A stretch of 57,400 nucleotides of DNA from Geodermatophilus pulveris (GTDB taxonomy: Bacteria; Actinomycetota; Actinomycetes; Mycobacteriales; Geodermatophilaceae), in NCBI RefSeq assembly GCF_900188375.1, contig NZ_FZOO01000014.1, positions 1 through 57,400 of the forward strand, given 5' to 3'. A model generated the notes under the pieces. It worked only from the letters and a program-made list of their open reading frames with translations. It had not been told where the DNA came from and searched no databases. Both the position numbers and the translations under genes were made by a program. This document shows, in pieces, positions 51,859 through 57,400 of this stretch; position 1 is the first letter of the stretch, and each line of letters begins with the position of its first letter.

Positions 51859-51938
51859 GGGCCAGGACGATAGTGGGACGACGCCGGTCATCCCCGGCGA
51901 GGCGGCGCGCCTGGCGGCGCGGGACACGGGAGGACGCG

Positions 51939-52205
51939 ATGGCACGCAGGCCGCTGTTCCGCCCGGGGCTGCAGGAGGGGCTGCTGGACCTGCTGCGCCC
52001 GGCATCGGCGCGGCTGGCCGCGCAGCCGGGTGAGCGCGCGCGCCCGGGGTTGGCCGAGGTGGCGCGCGAGTGGGCCGGCCGGCCGGCCGCGGAGGTGCGC
52101 CCGGTCCTCGAGGAGGTCGTCCGCTCGGTCGGGGCGACCCCCGACCTCGCGGCGCTCACCGAGTTCGCGGAGCGGATCGAGGCCGGGGAGGACCCCTTCG
52201 CCTGA
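51939..52205 (+). CDS. Small uncharacterised protein
   Basis: This 88-residue basic-to-acidic helical protein begins MARRPLFRPGLQEGLLDLLR and ends in an acidic tail, ERIEAGEDPFA. GGGAGG lies five bases before the ATG. No domain is recognised. The helical repeats VLEEVVRSVG and LAALTEFAERIEAG suggest a small helix bundle. It converges on the next small gene with five bases between the stops. Confidence 0.65.
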   Translation: MARRPLFRPGLQEGLLDLLRPASARLAAQPGERARPGLAEVAREWAGRPAAEVRPVLEEVVRSVGATPDLAALTEFAERIEAGEDPFA

Positions 52206-52210
52206 GCGGG

Positions 52211-52441
52211 TCAGCGGGTCCGGAACAGCCGCCGGTGCGCCTGCTGACGGAGGAGGGTGGCGACCTCGCCGCGGTCGTCCGCCTGGCCGGCCTCGACGAT
52301 CACCTCGAGGTCGTTCAGCTCGGCGGCCGACGTGTAACCGGCCAGCTCGTGCGCGAGCCCGTGACGGGTGCGGCGGGCGGCGCGCGGCTGCGAGGAGGGG
52401 CGGGGACGGGACGAGCGGAACACGGCTTCTTCTCCGAACAT
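52211..52441 (-). CDS. Small uncharacterised protein
   Basis: This 76-residue protein starts MFGEEAVFRSSRPR and has a basic middle (QPRAARRTRHG). It ends with two helices (AELNDLEVIVEAGQA and EVATLLRQQAHRRLFRTR). I recognise no family. No ribosome site precedes the ATG. It is divergent from the valine dehydrogenase gene, with 96 bp between, and may share a promoter region with it. Confidence 0.6.
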   Translation of the reverse strand: MFGEEAVFRSSRPRPSSQPRAARRTRHGLAHELAGYTSAAELNDLEVIVEAGQADDRGEVATLLRQQAHRRLFRTR

Positions 52442-52537
52442 GCTGACAAGGGGTGCGCTCCATACAAGCGCGCCGCCGCCCCCGGTATTCGGTACGACGC
52501 TGTGAGTGTGCGCACGTCCACGATCTAGGCTCCCCCC

Positions 52538-53602
52538 GTGGACGTACTCCGCTCCGGTCACGAACAGGTCGTCTTCTGCTCCGACGGGGCCTCCGGCCTG
52601 CGGGCGGTCATCGCGATCCACTCCACGGCGCTCGGGCCGGCGCTGGGCGGCACCCGCTTCCACCCCTACGCCGACGAGGACGCCGCCGTCGCCGACGCGC
52701 TGGCCCTGTCCCGGGCCATGACCTACAAGAACAGCCTGGCCGGCCTGGACCTCGGCGGCGGCAAGGCGGTCATCATCGGCGACCCGCACACCGACAAGAC
52801 CGAGGCGCTGCTGCGGGCCTACGGGCGGTTCGTGGAGTCCCTGGGCGGGCGCTACCTGACCGCCTGCGACGTCGGCACCTACAACGCCGACCTCGACGTG
52901 GTCGCCCGCGAGACCCGCTTCGCGCACGGCCGGTCGACCGCCCACGGCGGCTGCGGGGACTCCTCGGTGCTCACCGCCTACGGCGTCTTCCAGGGCATGC
53001 GGGCGGCCGCCCAGCACCGCTGGGGCAAGCCGTCGCTGGCCGGGCGCACCGTCGGGGTCGCCGGGGTGGGCAAGGTGGGCAGCTGGCTGGTCGACCGGCT
53101 GGTCGAGGACGGCGCCGACGTGGTGGTCACCGACGTCGACGCCGGCGCCGTGGAGCGGGTGCTGGCCCGCCACCCCGCGGTGGACGCCGTGTCCGACACC
53201 GCGACCCTGGTCCGCACGCCCACCGACGTCTACGCGCCGTGCGCCCTCGGCCGCGCCCTGGACGACGAGACGGTCGCCGCGCTGGAGGCCGAGATCGTCT
53301 GCGGCGGGGCCAACAACCAGCTCGCGCACGCCGGCACCGCCGACGAGCTGCTGCGTCGCGGGGTGCTGTACGCCCCCGACTACCTGGTCAACGCCGGCGG
53401 CGTCATCCAGGTGGAGGACGAGCGGCACGGGTTCTCCTTCGCGCGCGCCGAGGCCCGGGCCGCCGGCATCTTCGACGTCGCGCTGCAGGTGTTCCGGGCC
53501 GCGGACGAGGCGGACGTCTCCCCCGCCGTGGCCGCCGACCGGCTGGCCGAGGAGCGGATCGCCTCGGTCGGCCGGCTGGCCACCATCCGGCTGCCGCGCT
53601 GA
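52538..53602 (+). CDS. Valine/leucine dehydrogenase (Glu/Leu/Phe/Val dehydrogenase family)
   Basis: This 354-residue NAD-dependent enzyme deaminates branched-chain amino acids to keto acids. The glycine-rich segment [15 protein letters not shown] near 69, with the catalytic Lys, and [10 protein letters not shown] near 61 mark the substrate site. The Rossmann motif [14 protein letters not shown] is near 173-186. Length and motifs match actinobacterial valine dehydrogenase. A TAGGCT box (52526-52531) lies six bases before GTG 52538, a clear leaderless promoter. A link to iolA/mmsA is possible, because valine breakdown passes through methylmalonate semialdehyde. Confidence 0.92.
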   Translation: MDVLRSGHEQVVFCSDGASGLRAVIAIHSTALGPALGGTRFHPYADEDAAVADALALSRAMTYKNSLAGLDLGGGKAVIIGDPHTDKTEALLRAYGRFVESLGGRYLTACDVGTYNADLDVVARETRFAHGRSTAHGGCGDSSVLTAYGVFQGMRAAAQHRWGKPSLAGRTVGVAGVGKVGSWLVDRLVEDGADVVVTDVDAGAVERVLARHPAVDAVSDTATLVRTPTDVYAPCALGRALDDETVAALEAEIVCGGANNQLAHAGTADELLRRGVLYAPDYLVNAGGVIQVEDERHGFSFARAEARAAGIFDVALQVFRAADEADVSPAVAADRLAEERIASVGRLATIRLPR

Positions 53603-53758
53603 GCGGACCCCGGTCGGGCGACAGCAGGGGGAGACCCGTGCCGGTCGTCGGTACGTGTCGTAAGCTCGCTCGGGACAGAGTCACTCAGTCGGGGTCGCCA
53701 CGCGGGCCGTCCAGCCCGGAGCCGGGCTCCCGCACTCCGTAACGAGGGGGTCGAGCCG

Positions 53759-53986
53759 ATGGGGCGCGGCCGAGCGAAGGCCAAGCAGACACGCGTGGCC
53801 CGTGAGCTCAAGTACAGCTCACCCAACACCGACCTCTCCGCCTTGCAGCGCGAGCTGGCCGGGTCGCCGTCGACCTACACCGCCCCCTCCCGGGCGAGCA
53901 CGGACGACGACGACGAGGACGACGAGTACACCGATCGCTGGGCGGCGGACGACGACGCCGACGACGACTGGGCGGCCAGTCGATGA
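53759..53986 (+). CDS. DUF3073 protein
   Basis: This 75-residue protein starts MGRGRAKAKQTRVARELKYS, which is the conserved DUF3073 head, and ends in an Asp-rich tail (STDDDDEDDEYTD). It is found almost only in actinobacteria and its function is unknown. GAGGGGG precedes the ATG. A TAAGCT box near 53660 could be the -10 of its promoter, which predicts a leader of about 90 nt containing a small GGAGCCGGGCTCC hairpin. It stands next to purM, as in many actinobacterial genomes. Confidence 0.92.
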   Translation: MGRGRAKAKQTRVARELKYSSPNTDLSALQRELAGSPSTYTAPSRASTDDDDEDDEYTDRWAADDDADDDWAASR

Positions 53987-54011
53987 CCGCCTGACCGGCA
54001 CGGGCCGAACG

Positions 54012-54049
54012 GACGACACCGCGACTCCCCCGGGGGTCGCGGTGTCGTC
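54012..54049. terminator. Bidirectional terminator between DUF3073 and purM
   Basis: GACGACACCGCGAC (54012-54025) pairs perfectly with GTCGCGGTGTCGTC (54036-54049), with more C/G pairing in the short loop. It separates the convergent stops at 53986 and 54052. Confidence 0.85.
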
Positions 54050-54051
54050 TG

Positions 54052-55107
54052 TCAGCGGTGGGCGCCGACCAGCCGGGCGGCGTCCCCGCCGGTCCGGGGG
54101 CCCACGGTGCCGGCGACCCACGCGGGCACGCCGCGCCCGGTGAGCCCGGCCACGACGTCGTCGGCGACGTCCGGCGCGACGACGGCGACCATGCCGACGC
54201 CACAGTTGAACGCGCGCTCGGTCTCCGCCCGCGGCACGCCGTGCTCCTCCAGCAGCGCGACGGCGGCCGGGAGCGCCCAGGTGCCGCGGTCGAGCACGGC
54301 CGCCAGCCCGTCGGGGACCACCCGCGCGGTGTTGCCGGCCAGGCCGCCGCCGGTGATGTGCGCGAGGGCGTGCACGCCCTCGACGCCGAAGCGGTCCACC
54401 AGCGCCAGGCAGTCCAACGCGTAGATCCGGGTGGGCTCCAGCAGCACCTCGCCCAGCGGGCGGTCCAGCCCGGCCGGCGTCGCGGCGAGGTCCAGGCCGG
54501 CCGCGGCGACCACCCGGCGCACCAGCGAGTAGCCGTTGGAGTGGAAGCCCGACGACGCCATCGCCACGACGGCGTCGCCGTCCCGGACGCGCTCGGGGCC
54601 CAGCACCGCGTCGGCCTCCACGACGCCCACGGCGGTCGCGGCCAGGTCGTAGTCGTCGGGGGCCATGAGGTCGCCGTGCTCGGCGGTCTCCCCGCCGACC
54701 AGCGCCGCGCCGGCCAGCCGGCAGCCGGTCGCGATGCCGGTGACGACGGCGGCGACCCGCTCCGGGACCACGCGGCCGCAGGCGACGTAGTCCTGGAGGA
54801 ACAGCGGCTCGGCGCCGCAGGCCACCAGGTCGTCGACGACCATCGCCACCAGGTCGATGCCGACGGTGTCGTGCCGGTCCAGCTGCCGGGCCAGCGCGAT
54901 CTTGGTGCCGACGCCGTCGGTCGAGGAGGCCAGCAGCGGCCGGCGATACCGGGCGGTGTCGAGTGCGAAGAGCCCGGCGAAGCCGCCCAGGCCGCCGACC
55001 ACCTCGGGCCGGCGGGTCGCCTCGACGGCGCTGCGCATCAGCGTGACGGCGCGCTCGCCGGCGTCGATGTCGACGCCGGAGGCGGCGTAGGTGAACGGCC
55101 GGCTCAC
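54052..55107 (-). CDS. purM: Phosphoribosylformylglycinamidine cyclo-ligase (AIR synthetase)
   Basis: This 351-residue enzyme makes aminoimidazole ribotide from FGAM with ATP, the fifth step of purine synthesis. The N-terminal signature FTYAASGVDIDAGERAV (4-20), STDGVGTKIAL near 62, VGGETAEHGDLMAPDDYDL near 135, and HITGGGLAGN near 235 match the PurM family. GTG 55107 overlaps the purF stop by four bases, so expression is coupled. A terminator follows directly. Confidence 0.96.
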   Translation of the reverse strand: MSRPFTYAASGVDIDAGERAVTLMRSAVEATRRPEVVGGLGGFAGLFALDTARYRRPLLASSTDGVGTKIALARQLDRHDTVGIDLVAMVVDDLVACGAEPLFLQDYVACGRVVPERVAAVVTGIATGCRLAGAALVGGETAEHGDLMAPDDYDLAATAVGVVEADAVLGPERVRDGDAVVAMASSGFHSNGYSLVRRVVAAAGLDLAATPAGLDRPLGEVLLEPTRIYALDCLALVDRFGVEGVHALAHITGGGLAGNTARVVPDGLAAVLDRGTWALPAAVALLEEHGVPRAETERAFNCGVGMVAVVAPDVADDVVAGLTGRGVPAWVAGTVGPRTGGDAARLVGAHR

Positions 55108-56642
55108 GGGCGGCTGAGCGCGTCGTCCGCACCACCCGGCACGGTCGCGCTGCCCGCCTGCTGCCCGGTCCAGCCGGTGACGGCGCGGCGCTCGATGCCG
55201 TCGAGCACGTGCTTGCCCAGCACCGTCGGCTCGGCCAGCGGGATCGGGTAGGAGCCGGTGAAGCAGGCCGTGCACAGCCGGTTGACCGGCTGCTCGGTGG
55301 CCGCGATCAGCCCCTGCTCGGAGACGTAGGCCAGCGAGTCGGCGTTGATCGACGCGCGCACGCCGTCGACGTCCAGGCCGTTGGCGATCAGCTCGGCGCG
55401 GCTGGCGAAGTCGATGCCGTAGAAGCACGGCCACTTCACCGGCGGGGAGGAGATCCGCACGTGCACCTCGACCGCCCCGGCCTCGCGCAGCATGCGGATC
55501 AGCGCGCGCTGGGTGTTGCCGCGCACGATCGAGTCGTCGACGACGACCAGCCGCCGGCCGCGGATGACGTCGCGCAGCGGGTTGAGCTTGAGCCGGATGC
55601 CCAGCTGCCGGATGGTCTGGCTGGGCTGGATGAAGGTCCGCCCGACGTAGGAGTTCTTGACCAGCCCGATGCCGTAGGGGATGCCGGAGGCCTCGGCGTA
55701 GCCGACGGCGGCCGGGGTGCCGGACTCCGGCACGGAGATGACCAGGTCGGCGTCGGCCGGGTGCTCCCGCGCCAGCCGCCGGCCGATCTCCACCCGCGCG
55801 GCGTGCACGCCGCGGCCGCTGATCGTGGTGTCCGGCCGGGCCAGGTACACGTACTCGAACACGCAGCCCTTCGGCTGCGCCGCGGCGAAGTGCTGGCTGC
55901 GCAGGCCGTCCTCGTCGATGGCGATCAGCTCGCCGGGCTCCACCTCGCGCACCACGGAGGCGCCGACGATGTCGAGGGCCGCCGTCTCGCTGGCGACCAC
56001 CCAGCCGCGCTCCAGCCGGCCCAGCACCAGCGGCCGCACGCCCTGCGGGTCGCGGGCGGCGTAGAGGGTGGTCTCGTCCATGAAGGTGAAGCTGAAGGCG
56101 CCGCGCAGCTGCGGCAGCACCTCCATCGCGGCGGCCTCGACCGGCAGGTCCGGCCGGGCGGCGATCAGCGCGGTCACCAGGTCGGAGTCGGTGGTGGAGG
56201 TGAACGCGCCGGGCACGCCCGCGTCGGCGGCCCGGGAGGCCAGCTCGGCGGTGTTCACCAGGTTGCCGTTGTGGCACAGCGCCAGCCCGGTGCCGGCGTC
56301 CGTCGTCCGGAAGGTGGGCTGGGCGTTCTCCCACGTGGAGGCCCCGGTCGTGGAGTACCGGGTGTGCCCGACGGCGAGGTGGCCGCGCAGGCTGCCGAGC
56401 GTGGCCTCGTCGAACACCTGGCTGACCAGCCCGAGGTCCTTGTAGACCACCACCGAGGCGCCGTCGGAGACGGCGATCCCCGCCGCCTCCTGGCCGCGGT
56501 GCTGCAGGGCGTAGAGACCGAAGTAGGTCAGCTTGGCGACCTCCTCCCCCGGCGCCCAGACCCCGAAGACGCCGCAGGCGTCCTGGGGTCCGGGGAACTG
56601 GGGGTCGAGGTCGTGCGTCAGCCGTCCGTCACCGCGAGGCAC
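55104..56642 (-). CDS. purF: Amidophosphoribosyltransferase
   Basis: This 512-residue enzyme commits PRPP to purine synthesis. It is made with a 22-residue propeptide; after cleavage, Cys23 (in QDACGVFGVW) becomes the N-terminal glutaminase nucleophile. The PRPP loop VVVDDSIVRGNT is near 362. Cysteines in KGCVFEYVY, WPCFYGID and LCTACFTG match the 4Fe-4S ligands of the Bacillus-type enzyme. A TAGGCT box (56649-56654) lies six bases before GTG 56642, giving a leaderless mRNA. No purine riboswitch is present. Confidence 0.96.
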   Translation of the reverse strand: MPRGDGRLTHDLDPQFPGPQDACGVFGVWAPGEEVAKLTYFGLYALQHRGQEAAGIAVSDGASVVVYKDLGLVSQVFDEATLGSLRGHLAVGHTRYSTTGASTWENAQPTFRTTDAGTGLALCHNGNLVNTAELASRAADAGVPGAFTSTTDSDLVTALIAARPDLPVEAAAMEVLPQLRGAFSFTFMDETTLYAARDPQGVRPLVLGRLERGWVVASETAALDIVGASVVREVEPGELIAIDEDGLRSQHFAAAQPKGCVFEYVYLARPDTTISGRGVHAARVEIGRRLAREHPADADLVISVPESGTPAAVGYAEASGIPYGIGLVKNSYVGRTFIQPSQTIRQLGIRLKLNPLRDVIRGRRLVVVDDSIVRGNTQRALIRMLREAGAVEVHVRISSPPVKWPCFYGIDFASRAELIANGLDVDGVRASINADSLAYVSEQGLIAATEQPVNRLCTACFTGSYPIPLAEPTVLGKHVLDGIERRAVTGWTGQQAGSATVPGGADDALSRP

Positions 56643-56697
56643 CCCACGAGCCTACCGGCGGCCGGCGCCCGGCCCGCGTGGCGCGTGCCACCGGCGC

Positions 56698-57306
56698 TCA
56701 GCGGACGTTGCCCAGCTCGGCGGAGATGCGGGTGTCCGGCCCGTGCCCGGTGTGCACGACGGTGTCGCCGTGCAGGGTGAGCAGCCGGTCGCGGATCGAC
56801 CGGACGATGGTCGGGTGGTCGCTGAACGAGCGGCCGGTGGCGCCTGGCCCGCCGTGGAAGAGCGTGTCGCCGGTGAAGACGGCCCGCAGGTCCGGGGCGT
56901 GCAGGCAGGTGCTGCCCGGGGAGTGCCCGGGGGTGTGCAGGGCGGTCAGCGTGGTGCCGGCGACGGTGAACCTGGTGCCCTCGGCGAGGTCGGCGTCCGG
57001 GGCGGTGCCGGGGTGCACGACGTCCCAGAGCATCCGGTCGGCCGGGTGCGCCCAGACCCGCGCCCCGGTGGCCTCGCGCAGGTCGACGGCGGCGGTGACG
57101 TGGTCGTTGTGCCCGTGGGTCAGCACGATCGCGGTCACCCGGCGCCCGCCGACCGCGGCCAGGATCGGGGCGGCGTCGTGCGGGGCGTCGACGAGGAGCA
57201 CCTCCTCGTCGTCCCCGACCAGCCAGACGTTGTTGTCGACGTCGAAGTCCTGCCCGTCCAGGCTGAACACGCCGGAGACGACGGCCTTCTCGATGCGGGC
57301 GGTCAT
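56698..57306 (-). CDS. Metallo-beta-lactamase-fold hydrolase beside mycothiol dehydrogenase
   Basis: This 202-residue glyoxalase-II-like protein has the metal motif LTHGHNDHVTA near 62, His in HTPGHSPGST near 124, Asp in FTGDTLFHGG near 143 and the final His in HTGHGPDT near 187. It overlaps the upstream dehydrogenase gene by one base (TGATG). In mycobacteria the same order, mscR followed by a metallo-beta-lactamase gene, is known. A role in hydrolysing S-formyl-mycothiol or a similar thioester is therefore plausible, but I infer it from context only. Confidence 0.88.
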   Translation of the reverse strand: MTARIEKAVVSGVFSLDGQDFDVDNNVWLVGDDEEVLLVDAPHDAAPILAAVGGRRVTAIVLTHGHNDHVTAAVDLREATGARVWAHPADRMLWDVVHPGTAPDADLAEGTRFTVAGTTLTALHTPGHSPGSTCLHAPDLRAVFTGDTLFHGGPGATGRSFSDHPTIVRSIRDRLLTLHGDTVVHTGHGPDTRISAELGNVR

Positions 57307-57400
57307 CAGAGGACGACCACGCTGCGCAGCACCTCGCCGCGGTGCATCTTGTCGAACGCGGTCTCCACGTCGTGGATGCCGATGGTCTCGCTGACGAACT
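57306..57400 (-). CDS. mscR: C-terminus of S-(hydroxymethyl)mycothiol dehydrogenase-like protein (partial)
   Basis: Only the last 31 codons lie in the window. They end FDKMHRGEVLRSVVVL, with HDVETAFDKMHRG before it, typical of zinc alcohol dehydrogenases of the MscR/FadH type. The full enzyme oxidises the formaldehyde-mycothiol adduct. The neighbouring metallo-beta-lactamase gene supports MscR over other alcohol dehydrogenases. The 5' part is cut off by the window edge. Confidence 0.7.
   Translation of the reverse strand, partial: FVSETIGIHDVETAFDKMHRGEVLRSVVVL

Noticed and set aside
52453..53742. 429-codon plus-strand frame overlapping valine dehydrogenase
   Set aside because: It is an out-of-frame Arg/Gly/Pro-rich shadow; the dehydrogenase frame has all family motifs.

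Overview
The window is 57.4 kb of very GC-rich DNA with strong G/C bias at codon third positions. It uses GTG starts freely and has many leaderless genes, in which a TANNNT box lies 6-7 nt before the start codon. Together with a DUF3073 gene, valine dehydrogenase and a mycothiol-type formaldehyde dehydrogenase end, this points to a high-GC actinobacterium; the general look suggests Geodermatophilaceae or a near relative, but no marker gene fixes the genus. No insertion sequence, phage gene or CRISPR array was seen.

Region 1 (1-23 kb) is mixed chromosomal housekeeping. It holds tRNA-Lys, a membrane GAF-GGDEF-EAL protein, two adjacent secreted subtilases with tryptophan-rich C-terminal repeats, several lipoproteins, a DUF2231-Rieske fusion, a GtrA-like protein and a WrbA-type quinone reductase behind two matched operator palindromes. 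Then come a membrane metallophosphoesterase, a Glu-Asp-Phe tRNA trio, a glycosyltransferase-like protein, a class A penicillin-binding protein, a GMC oxidoreductase, a metallo-beta-lactamase-fold hydrolase and an M23 peptidase.

Region 2 (23.1-34.4 kb) is a complete myo-inositol catabolic operon in the order iolC, a Cgl0159-type TIM barrel, iolB, iolD, iolE, iolG, iolH, iolA and DUF3500. Most junctions overlap. A divergent GntR/UTRA regulator and a candidate operator lie in front.

Region 3 (34.4-51.9 kb) is an accessory carbohydrate or cyclitol catabolic island. It contains five more Gfo/Idh/MocA dehydrogenases (six in the window with iolG), two more xylose-isomerase-like TIM barrels, a fused cytochrome P450-reductase-ferredoxin, a PhyH-type Fe(II)/2-oxoglutarate oxygenase, an aldo-keto reductase, a sugar ABC transporter and two LacI regulators. 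One LacI gene sits between two nearly identical AAGCGCTT-core operators that overlap two divergent promoters. It therefore probably controls both the P450 operon and the opposite dehydrogenase-isomerase operon. The most interesting proposal is that this island feeds modified cyclitols or sugars, for example O-methyl-inositols, into the adjacent inositol pathway, with the P450 or the PhyH oxygenase removing the modification. This is inference; the substrate cannot be read from the sequence.

Region 4 (51.9-57.4 kb) returns to core metabolism: two small uncharacterised proteins, valine/leucine dehydrogenase, DUF3073, purM, purF, a metallo-beta-lactamase-fold hydrolase and the last 31 codons of an S-(hydroxymethyl)mycothiol-dehydrogenase-like gene.
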